Shown: positions 7,634 to 19,517 of the stretch, in pieces | Layout: every line of letters starts with the position of its first letter | Numbering within the stretch: position 1 is the stretch's first letter | Origin: Arthrobacter sp. AK04 | Lineage (GTDB): Bacteria; Actinomycetota; Actinomycetes; Actinomycetales; Micrococcaceae | NCBI RefSeq assembly: GCF_021129155.1 | Contig: NZ_JAJOMC010000004.1 | Span: forward strand, 1 to 64,000 | Direction of reading: 5' to 3' | Length of the DNA: 64,000 nt | Notes under the pieces: generated by a model | Database searches by the model: none | What the model was told of the DNA's origin: nothing | The model's input: only the letters and a program-made list of their open reading frames with translations | Translations under genes and position numbers: made by a program

Positions 7634-8584
7634 TCAGTCAGTCCCCAGCTCAGCGAGCGGACGGTCCGACGGCGGTTCCTCCCGGCCGCTTGCCGCTGTC
7701 CTTCCTGGGCGCGTGCTTTTCCCGGACCGCTGGCCCAGCACCACCACGGCGAGTCCCGCCAGGATGAGGCCGAGGCCGCCGTAGGTACCCGCGGGAAGGG
7801 TTTCGTGGAGGAAGACCGCGGCGAGCAGCGCGGCGCCCGGGATCTCCAAGAGGATGATCATGGAGACCAGGAGCGGACTCATGGTGGCCAGCAGGTGGTT
7901 GAACGCGGTATGCCCCACCAGTTGCGCACAGATCGTGATGGCCAGGATCCCCAGCCAGCCCGCGGCTTCGAATCCCACCAGGGGCTGCCTGCCCAGGAGT
8001 GCCAGGACGGCGACCAGGGCTGCGCACATGCCGTAGCAGAGCGTGGTGTAGGTGCCCGTCGTCATGCTTTGCCGGGCCTTTCCTCCTGCCAGTGTGTAGA
8101 GGCCGGCCAGCGCCCCGCCGGCAACAGCCAGCAGGTCACCGAGCAGGGCATCCGGCGACGACCCCATGTCGAATCCGGTGATGGCAACCACGCCGCCAAA
8201 GGCGATGCCGAGTCCAACCAGCACCTGCCACCGGTAGCGGGTGCCGCGGAATAGCTGGAAGACGGCTATCCAGGCCGACTGCAGGCAGACCAGGGCTGTA
8301 GCGGCGGCAACAGAGGTCAGCTGCAGGGAGGTGATGAAGCAGGCGAAATGCAGGGCCAACGCGACGGCGGCCAGCAGGCACCAACGGAACTCCCGCCGGG
8401 TGATCCTGCCGAATTGCCTGGGCTCCCGGATGAGGGTGGGGGAAGCCATCACGGCGGCGCCGATGGCGTTGCGCCAGAATGCTATGGCCAGGGCACTGAC
8501 GGTTGTGGCCCCAAGGGTGGCAGCAATCAACGGGCCGGATGAGGCGACACCCAAAACGCCGACGGCCGCGAGAAAGAAGTTCAC
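7634..8584 (-). CDS. DMT-superfamily (EamA) transporter
   Basis: 316 residues with ten predicted membrane helices arranged as two EamA repeats (about residues 1-135 and 145-290), followed by a basic polar tail (GQRSGKSTRPGRTAASG). The first helix, FFLAAVGVLGVASSGPLIAATLGATTVSALAIAFWRNAIGA-type, is characteristic of drug/metabolite exporters. Substrate unknown. It faces the glycosyltransferase tail-to-tail with a 19-bp gap. Confidence 0.9.
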   Translation of the reverse strand: MNFFLAAVGVLGVASSGPLIAATLGATTVSALAIAFWRNAIGAAVMASPTLIREPRQFGRITRREFRWCLLAAVALALHFACFITSLQLTSVAAATALVCLQSAWIAVFQLFRGTRYRWQVLVGLGIAFGGVVAITGFDMGSSPDALLGDLLAVAGGALAGLYTLAGGKARQSMTTGTYTTLCYGMCAALVAVLALLGRQPLVGFEAAGWLGILAITICAQLVGHTAFNHLLATMSPLLVSMIILLEIPGAALLAAVFLHETLPAGTYGGLGLILAGLAVVVLGQRSGKSTRPGRTAASGREEPPSDRPLAELGTD

Positions 8585-8661
8585 TGGACCACCCTAATGC
8601 GCAGCCGGGCCGGACATATGCACAGCCGGACAGGACATTTGCGCATTCCGACCACCAAAAC

Positions 8662-8698
8662 AAAAGTCCCGGCCAGCATTTCCGCTGACCGGGACTTT
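8662..8698 (-). terminator. Terminator downstream of tRNA-Ala
   Basis: Hairpin arms AAAAGTCCCGG (8662-8672) and CCGGGACTTT (8689-8698) form a 10-bp stem that ends in a T run when read on the minus strand. It sits immediately after the tRNA-Ala 3' end. Confidence 0.8.
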
Positions 8699-8702
8699 CC
8701 TA

Positions 8703-8778
8703 TGGTGGAGGCACGGGGACTCGAACCCCGAACCCCCTGCTTGCAAAGCAGGTGCGCTACCAATTGCGCCATGCCCCC
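8703..8778 (-). tRNA. tRNA-Ala (anticodon TGC)
   Basis: On the minus strand the cloverleaf starts GGGGGCATGGCGCAATTGG. The anticodon stem CCTGC/GCAGG encloses TTTGCAA with anticodon TGC, the T-arm reads GTTCGAGTC, and the acceptor closes with TGCCTCC. The discriminator A is followed by an encoded CCA (8703-8705). 76 nt including CCA. Confidence 0.97.
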
Positions 8779-8849
8779 ATAAGAAGCAACCCGTCAATCA
8801 TACCCTAGAACCAAGGAGCCTTTGACCAGCTCCCGTTCGGGCGCCGGGG

Positions 8850-8966
8850 CTAGTCCACCGTGTCGGTTGACTTGCTCCAGACATCTTTCCGGGCCTCGGA
8901 TTCCTGTGCTTTCCGGTAGAGCAGGACGCCTGCGATTGCCGCTGCCAATACAAGCAACTTCTTCAC
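8850..8966 (-). CDS. DLW-39 family small protein
   Basis: A 38-residue protein encoded between the two tRNAs: MKKLLVLAAAIAGVLLYRK, then a charged tail ending in VWSKSTDTVD. It has one hydrophobic N-terminal helix and resembles the short actinobacterial DLW-39 family, which is known mainly by its conserved position. The GTG start is at 8966. Expression may come from readthrough of tRNA-Ile. Function unknown. Confidence 0.8.
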   Translation of the reverse strand: MKKLLVLAAAIAGVLLYRKAQESEARKDVWSKSTDTVD

Positions 8967-9035
8967 ATGCTCCCCGTTCCGGTCCGGCTGCGGGTTACGC
9001 AATCCAGACCTACACTTGAACCTGCACAGGTTCCG

Positions 9036-9109
9036 TGGGCGTACCAGGACTTGAACCTGGGACCTCTTCGTTATCAGCGAAGCGCTCTAACCGCCTGAGC
9101 TATACGCCC
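9036..9109 (-). tRNA. tRNA-Ile (anticodon GAT)
   Basis: On the minus strand GGGCGTATAGCTCAGGCGG begins a 74-nt tRNA. The anticodon stem CTTCG/CGAAG encloses CTGATAA with anticodon GAT, the T-arm reads GTTCAAGTC, and the acceptor 3' strand is TACGCCC with discriminator A. CCA is not encoded (CGG follows). The tRNA-Ile/tRNA-Ala pair beside gyrA matches the mycobacterial ileT-alaT arrangement. Confidence 0.97.
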
Positions 9110-9151
9110 CGATGCCTCATCGGGCCGAGACATGACTTTACAGCACATCCC

Positions 9152-9172
9152 GGCCCGATCTCAAATCGGGCC
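9152..9172. terminator. Hairpin between the DUF3566 gene and tRNA-Ile
   Basis: GGCCCGAT (9152-9159) and ATCGGGCC (9165-9172) make an 8-bp perfect stem with a 5-base loop, followed on the plus side by TTT. It may terminate the gyrB-gyrA-DUF3566 transcript, although the T run is weak in the minus direction. Confidence 0.45.
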
Positions 9173-9206
9173 TTTCCGCAGCTGTCAGGCCTGCGGAAAC
9201 TGGACC

Positions 9207-9884
9207 TTAGTCGTCCGTGAGGGTAACGCCGACGCCGCCCACCAGGGTGGCCGAGATGTTGTAAAGCACAGCGGAAAGCATGGAAAGCGCAGTCAGCAGG
9301 ACCACGTTCACCACAGCGATGATGGTGGCGAAGGATGCCACCTGGCCCAGGGAAGCCACCTTCTTCAGCTCGAAGCCGCCGCCCTCGGAGCCGGACAGCG
9401 TGCCCAGCAGGCTGTCCACCTGGTCAAAGATCCCAGTCAGGTCAAGGACGGTCCACAGGACAATGGCGGCCACAACCGTGACGATTCCCAGCGCCACGGA
9501 CAGCAGGAAGGCCATCTTCAGGACAGACCACGGGTCCACCTTGCTGATGAGCAGCCGCGCGCGCCGGACCTTTGCTTTCGGAGCAGGCTTCACAAGGCCT
9601 GGATTGCCCTGGCCCGGAGCACCTGCAGGACGCTGGCCGGCTGCCGCGGGCCGCTGGCCGGGCTGGCCCTGCACCGGGCGCTGGCCGGGCTGGCCTGCGG
9701 GACGTTCGTTCTGGCCCTGCCCGGGACGCTGGCCGGGAACAGCCGGGCGCTGCCCGGGTGCGGCGGCGGGCGCGGCCGGGCGCTGCTGCGGACGAACGGG
9801 GGCGTTTACCCGGGGTGCGGCCGAGGGCCGGTTGCCGTCGGGAACGGCACTGTTCGACTTGGGAAATGAGTCGGGATTACTCAC
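9207..9884 (-). CDS. DUF3566 membrane protein with GQRP repeats
   Basis: 225 residues. The first about 105 residues are low-complexity, rich in Pro, Gln, Arg, Gly and Ala, with repeated GQRP units (for example [18 protein letters not shown]). The DUF3566 domain follows, with two membrane helices (about residues 118-142 and 180-210) and the [14 protein letters not shown] entry motif of the family. It overlaps the end of gyrA by 8 bp, the conserved position of mycobacterial Rv0007. Molecular function is not established. The N-terminus is probably disordered and cytoplasmic. Confidence 0.9.
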   Translation of the reverse strand: MSNPDSFPKSNSAVPDGNRPSAAPRVNAPVRPQQRPAAPAAAPGQRPAVPGQRPGQGQNERPAGQPGQRPVQGQPGQRPAAAGQRPAGAPGQGNPGLVKPAPKAKVRRARLLISKVDPWSVLKMAFLLSVALGIVTVVAAIVLWTVLDLTGIFDQVDSLLGTLSGSEGGGFELKKVASLGQVASFATIIAVVNVVLLTALSMLSAVLYNISATLVGGVGVTLTDD

Positions 9885-12555
9885 TCGTTACCTCCGTGTA
9901 GTCTTCGTTCGGCTCAGCGTCGCCCGAGGCGTCCTCTGACTCAACGGCCGGTGATTCATCTGCCACTGCTGGGCTGGTGGAATCCTCGGGGGATCCGCCA
10001 TCTTCAGCCAACGTTACGTCATCCTCCAGCGATTCCTCGCCCTCAAGACCCCGTTCGCTGTTGCGTGCCACCTCGATAATCCGGTCATTTTTGTCCGGCT
10101 TGGCAAAGATGACGCCCATGGTGTCACGTCCCTTGGCGGGGACGCCGGCAACCGAGGAGCGGACCACCTTGCCGCCCTCCATGACCACCAGCACCTCGTC
10201 CTCTTCCTGGACAATCAGTGCCCCCACCAGGTCGCCGCGTTCTTCCGCGAGCTTGGCCACCTTGATGCCCAGTCCGCCACGGCCCTGGAGCCGGTATTCC
10301 TCCACTGCCGTCCGCTTGGCGTAACCGCCCTCGGTGACGATGAAGACGTAGGAGCCGTCGGTCACCACGTTGGCGGCCAGCAGCTCATCCTCTTCGCGGA
10401 ACTTCATGCCGGTGACGCCGGAGGTTGCCCGTCCCATGGGGCGCAGCGCATCCTCTGTTGCGGTGAAGCGGATGGACTGGCCCTTGCGGGACACCAGCAG
10501 GAGGTCGTCCGTTTCGGACACCAGCTGCGCGGACACCAGTTCATCCCCGTCGCGGAGGTTGATGGCAATAACGCCGGCGGAGCGGTTGGTGTCGTAATCC
10601 TCCAGGCGGGTTTTCTTCACCAGCCCGCGCTTGGTTGCAAGCACCAGGTAGGGAGCCTGCTGGTAGTCCTTCAGGTCCAGGACCTGGGCGATGTGCTCGT
10701 CCGGCTGGAATGCCATCAGGTTTGCCACATGCTGGCCCTTGGCGTCGCGGCCGGCTTCCATCAGTTCGTACGCCTTTGCCCGGTAGACGCGGCCCAGGTT
10801 CGTGAAGAAGAGGAGCCAGTGGTGCGTTGTGGTGACGAAGAAGTGCTCCACCACGTCATCACCACGGAGCTGTGCACCCTTGATGCCCTTGCCGCCGCGC
10901 TGCTGGGACCGGTAGTTGTCGCTGCGGGTGCGCTTGACGTAGCCGCCCCGGGTAATGGTGACCACCATTTCCTCTTCGGGAATGAGGTCCTCCATGGACA
11001 TGTCACCGTCAAAGCCCATGAGGATCTTGGTGCGGCGGTCATCCCCGTGCTTGTCTACGATCTCGCCAAGCTCGGTGCTGATGATCTCGCGCTGGCGCTG
11101 CTCCGAGCCAAGGATCTGGTTGTATTCGGCGATCAGGGCTTCGAGTTCGGCGTGCCGGTCCTGGATCTTCTGGCGTTCAAGGGCGGCAAGGCGGCGCAGC
11201 TGCATGTCCAGGATGGCCCGGGCCTGCAGTTCGTCGATGTCCAGCAGTTCCATCAGTCCGTCACGCGCGGCTTCGGTGGTGTTGGAGGCGCGGATGAGGG
11301 CGATCACTTCATCCAGCATGTCCAGTGCCTTCAGCAGCGCCCGCAGGATGTGGGCTTCTTCCTCGGCCTTGCGCAGCCGGTACCGGGTGCGGCGGGCAAT
11401 GACGTCAAGCTGGTGGGTTACCCAGTGCCGGATAAAGGCGTCCAGGCTCAGCGTCCGGGGAACGCCGTCAACGATGGCCAGCATGTTCGCGGAGAAGTTG
11501 CTCTGCAGTTCTGTGTGCTTGTAGAGGTTGTTCAGCACCACCTTGGGCACGGCGTCGCGCTTAAGCACGATCACCAGCCGCTGCCCGGTACGGCCCGAGG
11601 TTTCGTCGCGGAGGTCCGCGATGCCCTGGATCTTGCCGTCCTTGACAAGTTCAGCGATCTTGATGGCCAGGTTGTCCGGGTTGGCCTGGTACGGAAGCTC
11701 AGTAACCACCAGGCAGGTGCGGCCCTGGAGTTCCTCCACGTTCACCACGGCGCGCATGGTGACCGAACCGCGGCCGGTCCGGTAGGCGTCCTCGATGCCC
11801 TTGTGGCCCAGGATGGTGGCGCCGGTGGGGAAATCGGGGCCCTTGACCCGCAGCAGGAGTTCCTCCAGCAGTTCCTCGCGGCTGGCCGTGGGGTTGGCCA
11901 GGTACCACTGCACGCCGTCGGCTACTTCGCGGAGGTTGTGCGGCGGAATGTTGGTGGCCATGCCGACGGCGATACCTGAGGAGCCGTTCACCAGGAGGTT
12001 GGGGAAACGGGCGGGCAGGATGGTGGGTTCCTGGTTCTTGCCGTCGTAGTTGTCCTGGAAGTCGACGGTTTCCTCGTCGATGTCACGGACCATCTCCATG
12101 GCCAGCGGAGCCATCTTTGTTTCGGTGTACCGCGGGGCAGCAGCGCCGTCATTGCCCGGGGACCCGAAGTTGCCCTGGCCGAGGGCCAGCGGGTAGCGCA
12201 TGGTCCAGTCCTGGATCAGGCGGACCAGTGCATCGTAGATCGCGGTGTCGCCGTGGGGGTGGTACTGGCCCATGACCTCGCCCACCACGCGGGCGCACTT
12301 GTTGAAGGAGCGGTCCGGACGGTATCCGCCGTCGAACATTGCGTAGAGCACCCTGCGGTGCACGGGCTTCAGTCCGTCGCGGACATCGGGGAGGGCACGG
12401 CCAACAATGACAGCCATTGCATAGTCGAGGTAGGACCGCTGCATTTCAGTCTGCAGGTCCACCTGCTCCACGCGGTCTATCAGCACATCGCCTTCAAGAA
12501 CGGTGTCCGGAGTGCCGTCCTCGGGGGCCGGGTTCTCGGGTGTTTCGTCGCTCAT
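9877..12555 (-). CDS. gyrA: DNA gyrase subunit A
   Basis: The 892-residue breakage-reunion subunit of gyrase, which introduces negative supercoils with GyrB. The catalytic Tyr is in [10 protein letters not shown] (about residue 143). The quinolone-resistance region reads [15 protein letters not shown], with Thr at about 104 where Escherichia coli has Ser83 and Asp at about 108. The GyrA-box is readable as QRGGKGIKG in the C-terminal beta-pinwheel, which carries six pinwheel repeats. The C-terminus is an acidic Ser/Glu/Asp-rich extension. The start ATG at 12555 lies 54 bp after gyrB, so the two form an operon. Confidence 0.98.
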   Translation of the reverse strand: MSDETPENPAPEDGTPDTVLEGDVLIDRVEQVDLQTEMQRSYLDYAMAVIVGRALPDVRDGLKPVHRRVLYAMFDGGYRPDRSFNKCARVVGEVMGQYHPHGDTAIYDALVRLIQDWTMRYPLALGQGNFGSPGNDGAAAPRYTETKMAPLAMEMVRDIDEETVDFQDNYDGKNQEPTILPARFPNLLVNGSSGIAVGMATNIPPHNLREVADGVQWYLANPTASREELLEELLLRVKGPDFPTGATILGHKGIEDAYRTGRGSVTMRAVVNVEELQGRTCLVVTELPYQANPDNLAIKIAELVKDGKIQGIADLRDETSGRTGQRLVIVLKRDAVPKVVLNNLYKHTELQSNFSANMLAIVDGVPRTLSLDAFIRHWVTHQLDVIARRTRYRLRKAEEEAHILRALLKALDMLDEVIALIRASNTTEAARDGLMELLDIDELQARAILDMQLRRLAALERQKIQDRHAELEALIAEYNQILGSEQRQREIISTELGEIVDKHGDDRRTKILMGFDGDMSMEDLIPEEEMVVTITRGGYVKRTRSDNYRSQQRGGKGIKGAQLRGDDVVEHFFVTTTHHWLLFFTNLGRVYRAKAYELMEAGRDAKGQHVANLMAFQPDEHIAQVLDLKDYQQAPYLVLATKRGLVKKTRLEDYDTNRSAGVIAINLRDGDELVSAQLVSETDDLLLVSRKGQSIRFTATEDALRPMGRATSGVTGMKFREEDELLAANVVTDGSYVFIVTEGGYAKRTAVEEYRLQGRGGLGIKVAKLAEERGDLVGALIVQEEDEVLVVMEGGKVVRSSVAGVPAKGRDTMGVIFAKPDKNDRIIEVARNSERGLEGEESLEDDVTLAEDGGSPEDSTSPAVADESPAVESEDASGDAEPNEDYTEVTSE

Positions 12556-12609
12556 ATTAAATTCCGTTTCAGGTATATGTCAGTAACCGAATATCTGCCG
12601 GACTCTGTC

Positions 12610-14697
<2,088 letters not shown>

Positions 14698-14831
14698 AGG
14701 CGCTGTCGACTCCTCTGTTCTCGATAATGGCCGGCCGACTCCTTCCCCGGTTACCGCAGGAAGTCATCCGCCAACAGGCACAAACTTGTAGCGCCGATGT
14801 ATGGCTGACGGTGGAGCCGCGCTCCGCGGGC

Positions 14832-14861
14832 TTAAAACGCGCGGAGAACGGACCCAGTCAA
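14832..14861 (-). promoter_or_regulatory. Candidate gyrB promoter
   Basis: On the minus strand TTGACT (14861-14856) is followed after an 18-bp spacer by TTTTAA (14837-14832), about 135 bp before the gyrB GTG. It lies in the 380-bp gap 14698-15077, in which I see no gene. The -35 is good and the -10 weak, so this is a suggestion only. Confidence 0.4.
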
Positions 14862-15077
14862 CGTTCACCCGCGCCCAGTTATCTACAACGATTCTACCGT
14901 GCTGGCGGCTAATTCCCCGCATTCCGGGGCCTTCCGCGGGCAGTGGTGTGCCTGCGGGAGGCCGTTGGCCACGCCTAGGGCGCGCTGGCAGGACGGCCTC
15001 CGGGTGCCTATACACCCTCCCGCCCTTTCAGGGCTCTACACGCCGTTATGTCGATTTTCAAGAGTCCACTGCCGGCG

Positions 15078-15638
15078 CTACCCGTAGGTGTCGCGGGGAC
15101 CCCGTCCGTTGACGGACCGGCCGCCCTTGCGCCAGCTCGGTGCGGAGGGGCCCAAAACCTGGATCTTCGTCACCACTCCGTCGCCCAGCTCCACCCGGAA
15201 CTTCTCCAGCAGGCTGGTGCTGAGGAGCCGGAGCTGGGTGGCCCAGGCGGTTGAGTCGCAACGGACGTGGAGGGTGGTGTCGGTAAAGCTTTCGGGCGTG
15301 CAGTGGGCCGAAATTTCGGGGCCAACCAACGTGGCCCATTCCGCCATGACGGATCCCACCGCCACGGGCGAGGTCCAGCCGCGTTCGGCCACAAGCCGCC
15401 CTACCACCTTGCCCAATCCGAGGGGGTCGCGGCCGCTGGCGTGGAACTGGCTGAAGCCGCGAGTGTCCCGGATGCCCTTCTTGGCTTTGGCGGAACCCGG
15501 GCGGGATGCCGTCCTGCGGATCTCGCCCCGCGCCGCGGCGGCCTCCCGCATCCTGTTCAGGGCAACCTGGGGAGCATCGATGTTGTCGGGGTCGCGGCCG
15601 GGCTGGAGCCCGCCGCCTTTCTCATTGTCCCTGCTCAT
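15078..15638 (-). CDS. DUF721/DciA-like protein
   Basis: 186 residues. The C-terminal two thirds are a DUF721 domain: DPLGLGKVVGRLVAERGWTSPVAVGSVMAEWATLVGPEIS, then LHVRCDSTAWATQLRLL and a closing VTKIQVLGPSAPSWRKG. The domain is shared with DciA, a proposed loader of the replicative helicase. Gene order recF-DUF721-gyrB is the mycobacterial Rv0004 position. The ATG at 15638 has GGAGG five bases upstream; a TTG one codon earlier is possible. The start overlaps the end of recF, implying translational coupling. A helicase-loading role is from the family, not shown here. Confidence 0.9.
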   Translation of the reverse strand: MSRDNEKGGGLQPGRDPDNIDAPQVALNRMREAAAARGEIRRTASRPGSAKAKKGIRDTRGFSQFHASGRDPLGLGKVVGRLVAERGWTSPVAVGSVMAEWATLVGPEISAHCTPESFTDTTLHVRCDSTAWATQLRLLSTSLLEKFRVELGDGVVTKIQVLGPSAPSWRKGGRSVNGRGPRDTYG

Positions 15639-16848
15639 CAATACCTCCCGGGATGACTTTCACCCGCCGTCCGGAGAGCTCTTCCGGGATGTCGGCGTCG
15701 ACGGCGGCGGTCACCAGGACCTGTTCCGCGCCGGAGACTATTGCGGCCAGTTTACGCCGGCGCTGGACGTCCAGCTCCGCAAAAACGTCGTCCAGGATCA
15801 AGATGGGGGCAGACCCTCCGGTCCGGGTGTCATCCAGCATCACGTAATAGGAGGCGAGCCGAAGGGACAGGCACATGGACCAGGTTTCACCGTGGGATGC
15901 ATAGCCCTTGGCCGGGGCGTTGCCCAGGACGAGTTCCAGTTCGTCACGGTGCGGACCCACCAGCGAAATGCCCCGCTCTATCTCCTTGCGGCGCGAATCT
16001 GCGAAGGCCTTGATGTACCGGTCCGCGAGCTGTTCCACGGAGAACTGCCGCAGGTCCTCCACGTCAGCTGAAGTACCCCCGGCACTGGTGCCGGGGGCCC
16101 GGACCAGCGGGGCGCCGTCGTCGTCCATCTGGTTCTGGAGGCTGGAACGGTAGACGGCGTCGGCCGGTTTTGACGCGTCAGTCAGTTCCGCATACGCGCG
16201 GCCCAGGTGCGGCCGCAGACGTTCAACCAACTCAAGGCGCGCGTGCAGCAGTTCGGCCCCCGCCTTGGCCATGTGCTGGTCCCACACGTCCAGGGTTGCC
16301 TCATGGGCGGGCGTGAATTTTCCGGCGCGGGCAGATTTCAGCAGGGCGTTGCGCTGCTTCAGGACGCGGTCGTAATCGCTGCGGGCGGCGGCGTGGTGTG
16401 GAACGAGGCTGGCCAGCAGCTCGTCGAGGAAACGGCGGCGGTTGGAAGGATCGCCCTTTACCAGCGCCAGGTCCTCCGGCGCGAAAAGTACTGTCTGGCA
16501 GATACCCAGGAGGTCGCGTGCCCGCACCGGGTTGCTGCGGTTGATGCGTCCGCGGTTGGCCCGCCCCGCGTTGATTTCCAGTTCCAGGACAGTGATCTGT
16601 TCCCCACGGACCAGCCTTGCCCGGACCAGCGCACGCTCCGTCCCAAACCGCAGGAGGGGAGCATCCGAGCTGACGCGGTGTGAGCTGAGGGTGGCCAAGT
16701 AGCCGACGGCCTCCATCAGGTTGGTTTTGCCGATTCCGTTGTATCCCACCAGGACGGTGACACCCGGCCCCAGGGCAAGGTCCACCTGGGCGTAACTGCG
16801 GAAGTCAGTCAGGGAGAGGTGTTCTAGGTACACGCGGCTTTCCGGCAA
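15622..16848 (-). CDS. recF: DNA replication/repair protein RecF
   Basis: A 408-residue SMC-like ABC ATPase of the RecFOR pathway, which binds gapped DNA and helps load RecA. The Walker A motif GYNGIGKTNLMEAVGYLATL (about residues 36-55), the QTVLFAPEDLALVKGDPSNRRRFLDELL block, and the signature and Walker B region SLRLASYYVMLDD and ILILDDVFAELD are present. Start MPESRVYLEHLSLTDFRSY at 16848. It lies 31 bp downstream of gnd. Confidence 0.97.
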   Translation of the reverse strand: MPESRVYLEHLSLTDFRSYAQVDLALGPGVTVLVGYNGIGKTNLMEAVGYLATLSSHRVSSDAPLLRFGTERALVRARLVRGEQITVLELEINAGRANRGRINRSNPVRARDLLGICQTVLFAPEDLALVKGDPSNRRRFLDELLASLVPHHAAARSDYDRVLKQRNALLKSARAGKFTPAHEATLDVWDQHMAKAGAELLHARLELVERLRPHLGRAYAELTDASKPADAVYRSSLQNQMDDDGAPLVRAPGTSAGGTSADVEDLRQFSVEQLADRYIKAFADSRRKEIERGISLVGPHRDELELVLGNAPAKGYASHGETWSMCLSLRLASYYVMLDDTRTGGSAPILILDDVFAELDVQRRRKLAAIVSGAEQVLVTAAVDADIPEELSGRRVKVIPGGIDEQGQ

Positions 16849-16879
16849 TCCGGGAACCTCATGGTTCCCTGGTGGGGTA

Positions 16880-17764
16880 TTACTTGGCGGGACGGGTGGC
16901 GTGGCCGCCGAACTGGTGGCGCAGCGCGGACACCATCTTCATGGCAGGGGAACTGTCCTCGCGGGACTCGAACCGGGCGAACAGCGCCGCTGTGATGGCC
17001 GGCGCCGGAATGGCATTGGCAATCGCTTCTTCCACGGTCCACCTGCCCTCACCGGAATCCTCGACGTAGTCGTCGATGTTCTGCAGGCCCGGATCCTCAT
17101 CGAGGGCTTTGACCAGGAGGTCCAGCAGCCAGGACCGGACCACGGTGCCTTTTTGCCAGGCGCGGAACGTTCCGGGCAGGTCACTGATGATGTCCTTGGA
17201 CGCCAGCAGCTGGTAGCCCTCGGCGTATGCCTGCATCAGGCCGTATTCGATCCCGTTGTGGACCATCTTGGCGTAGTGGCCTGCGCCGATTCCGCCCACG
17301 TGGACAAAGCTGTCCGCGCGGTCCCCCTCGGGCCGCAGGGCGTCGAAGACAGGAAGCGCCCGTTCAATGTCCGCGGCGTCTCCGCCGGCCATGAGACCGT
17401 AGCCGTTCTGCAGTCCCCAGACTCCGCCGGAAACTCCGCAGTCCGCGAAGTGGATCCCCTTGGCGGCCAGGAGTTCGCCGTGCTTCTGGTCTTCGGTGAA
17501 GCGGGAATTGCCTCCGTCAATCACAAGGTCGCCCTCGCTGAGCTTTTCGCCCAACTCCTTGATGACGGCGTCGGTGATGTCGCCGGCAGGGACCATGACC
17601 CAGATGAGCCGCGGCGTGGGGACCGCGGCCAGGAGCTCATCGATGGATCCGGCATCCGTCACGTCCGGGTTGCGGTCATATCCGGTGACCTCAACCCCGC
17701 CCTTGCGCAGCCGTTCGCGCATGTTGAATCCCATTTTGCCAAGGCCGATCAGTCCAATGTGCAT
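16880..17764 (-). CDS. gnd: 6-phosphogluconate dehydrogenase, decarboxylating (short form)
   Basis: 294 residues, the short YqeC/GndA-like type that is usually NAD-linked; it oxidises and decarboxylates 6-phosphogluconate to ribulose 5-phosphate. The N-terminal Rossmann motif MHIGLIGLGKMGFNMRERL, the substrate motif DGGNSRFTEDQKHGELL, the GVSGGVWGLQNGYGLMAGG signature and HYAKMVHNGIEYGLMQAYAEG are complete. I choose ATG 17764 rather than an upstream in-frame extension to 17857, because the extension reads through a palindromic element. The gene is inserted between dnaN and recF, as in many actinobacteria. Confidence 0.95.
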   Translation of the reverse strand: MHIGLIGLGKMGFNMRERLRKGGVEVTGYDRNPDVTDAGSIDELLAAVPTPRLIWVMVPAGDITDAVIKELGEKLSEGDLVIDGGNSRFTEDQKHGELLAAKGIHFADCGVSGGVWGLQNGYGLMAGGDAADIERALPVFDALRPEGDRADSFVHVGGIGAGHYAKMVHNGIEYGLMQAYAEGYQLLASKDIISDLPGTFRAWQKGTVVRSWLLDLLVKALDEDPGLQNIDDYVEDSGEGRWTVEEAIANAIPAPAITAALFARFESREDSSPAMKMVSALRHQFGGHATRPAK

Positions 17765-17813
17765 GATGGAACTCTTTTCTGCGCTAGGGGGCGTGAACAT
17801 TCGTAGGCTGCCG

Positions 17814-17873
17814 AACTGAGTAGCAGTAAGTGTCGTTTTAGGCGCCCAAAACGACACTTGGCGCTACTCAGTT
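17814..17873. repeat. 60-bp palindrome overlapping the dnaN stop codon
   Basis: The left half (AACTGAGTAGC at 17814-17824, AAGTGTCGTTTT at 17828-17839) and the right half (CAAAACGACACTTG, GCTACTCAGTT ending 17873) are near-perfect inverted copies around GGCGCC (17841-17846). It can fold into a long hairpin at the 3' end of dnaN, and the dnaN TGA at 17870-17868 lies inside the right arm. It could act as a terminator, or be a copy of a dispersed intergenic palindrome family; neither is proven. Confidence 0.85.
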
Positions 17874-18992
17874 GGGGAGGCGGACCGGCATCACCAGGTA
17901 ACGGTAGTCATCTTGGTCCTCGCCATCGGCGTCAGCCTGGGCCGTGATCATGGCGGGCTTGGGCGCGGTGGTGAAGGAGAACCGGACGAACTTGGTTTCA
18001 ATCACGCTCAGCCCCTCCACCAGGTAATGCGGGTTGAAGGCCACCGTGATGTCCTCACCGGAAAGCTGGGCCTCCAGCTCTTCGGAGGCCTGGGCGTCCT
18101 CTCCCGTGCCGGCATCCAGGTTCAGCTGGCCCTGAGTGAAGGCCAGGCGGACCGGAGTGTTGCGTTCTGCCACGAGGGAGACGCGCCGCACTGCTTCCAC
18201 GAGTTCCTGGGTCTGCACAGTGGCGTGAATCGGGGTGGAGTCCGGGAAGAGTGAGCGGATCTTGGGGTAGTCGCCATCAACCAGCAGCGAGGTGGTGGTG
18301 CGGCCGCCGCTTTCGAATCCGATCAGCCGGCTTTCGTCATCAGCCAAGGCGAGGTGAATGTCGCCGCTGTTGCCGAGGGTTTTGGCCACTTCGTTCAGGG
18401 TTTTTGCCTTGACCAGTGCGCTGGTTGAGATGCCGGGAGTGACCGGCTTCCACGGGACCTCGCGCATGGCCAGCCGGTAGCGGTCGGTGGCGAGGAGCGT
18501 GATGAGGTCGTCTTCGATTTCCATCCGTACCCCGGTGAGGATGGGCAAAGTGTCATCCTTGCTCGCGGCGATGATCACCTGCGATACGGCCTGGGCGAAA
18601 GCATCACCGGGAACGGTGCCGCTGATGGGCGGAAGTGCGGGAAGCGGCGGGTACTCGGCCTCCGGCATGGTGGCCAGGTGGAAGCTGCTGCGGCGGCAGG
18701 TGAGGGTGACTTTGTTGCCGTCGGTTTCGACGTCGACGGGAGCAGAAGGCAGGCTGCGGCAGATGTCGGCGAGGAGCCGGCCGGAGACCAGGATGGTGCC
18801 CTCGTCCCTGATGTCCGCCGTGATTTCCAGGCGAGCAGAGGTCTCGTAGTCAAAGCTCGAGAGGCTCACCGTGCCGGCTTCGGCCTTCAACAGCAAACCG
18901 GACAGGACCGGTACGGGCGGCCGCGGAGACAACGAGCGGGCTGTCCAGGTGACGGCTTCTGCCAGGACGTCCCGATCGACTCTGAACTTCAC
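17868..18992 (-). CDS. dnaN: DNA polymerase III beta subunit (sliding clamp)
   Basis: A 374-residue processivity clamp with the three-domain repeat structure. The start is MKFRVDRDVLAEAVTWTARSL; the end is FVRFSFTTAPKPAMITAQ, DYRYLVMPVRLPN, the standard DnaN C-terminus. The GTG at 18992 is selected; an in-frame extension to 19112 would run into the origin region. The gene lies downstream of dnaA on the minus strand, separated by the 525-bp oriC region. Confidence 0.97.
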   Translation of the reverse strand: MKFRVDRDVLAEAVTWTARSLSPRPPVPVLSGLLLKAEAGTVSLSSFDYETSARLEITADIRDEGTILVSGRLLADICRSLPSAPVDVETDGNKVTLTCRRSSFHLATMPEAEYPPLPALPPISGTVPGDAFAQAVSQVIIAASKDDTLPILTGVRMEIEDDLITLLATDRYRLAMREVPWKPVTPGISTSALVKAKTLNEVAKTLGNSGDIHLALADDESRLIGFESGGRTTTSLLVDGDYPKIRSLFPDSTPIHATVQTQELVEAVRRVSLVAERNTPVRLAFTQGQLNLDAGTGEDAQASEELEAQLSGEDITVAFNPHYLVEGLSVIETKFVRFSFTTAPKPAMITAQADADGEDQDDYRYLVMPVRLPN

Positions 18993-19517
18993 GGAAGGGT
19001 GCCGCCTTTCATTGCTGCTGCGTTGATGTTCCTGAAACGTCCCGCCGGGAGTTCCGAAGAGTTGTTGCCCCGCCCGTGCTGGTGCATGGTCCGTGATGCA
19101 GGAACCACACAAAAACCCAAGGATGGGAGCGCTGCTGACAGCTTAGCCGGAAGATCCGGGATTAACCCATCCCCCAAGTCAGTCAGGCCCCCTTCGGGCC
19201 GCTTGGCCTGGAGAGGTTCGGGAGGGCGGACCGGTCTTGTTGTTTGAGGGATTTCAATTTCTTGGGATTAGTAGTGTTAATAACTGCTGTGGAAACTGTG
19301 GATAACTCTCCCTGACCGCAGGATCCGGCGGTCAAGCCCTGTTCATGGACTGTGGGCGGCGGAGGTTTTAAACAGGGTGTGGATGGGGACAACATTTTTC
19401 GCGATTTTTCGAATCCACAGGCGCCTTAAGGGTTTTAAGCCCATTAACCGCGGTTGTCCCCTTAAGTATCCACAGGCTTATCCACATGCACCTGTTAATA
19501 AGGTATAGATGCGGGGA
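18993..19517. other. oriC: dnaA-dnaN intergenic region, probable oriC (part 1)
   Basis: A 525-bp gene-free stretch holding DnaA boxes on both strands: perfect TGTGGATAA at 19297-19305 and TTATCCACA at 19478-19486, with near matches GAATCCACA at 19411-19419 and GTATCCACA at 19466-19474. An AT-rich patch at about 19234-19290, including GTGTTAATAACTG, is a candidate unwinding element. The switch from minus-strand genes on the left to plus-strand genes starting at rpmH supports the origin being here. Confidence 0.8.

Noticed and set aside
10693-11979. Plus-strand open frame antisense to gyrA
   Set aside because: Shadow of gyrA.
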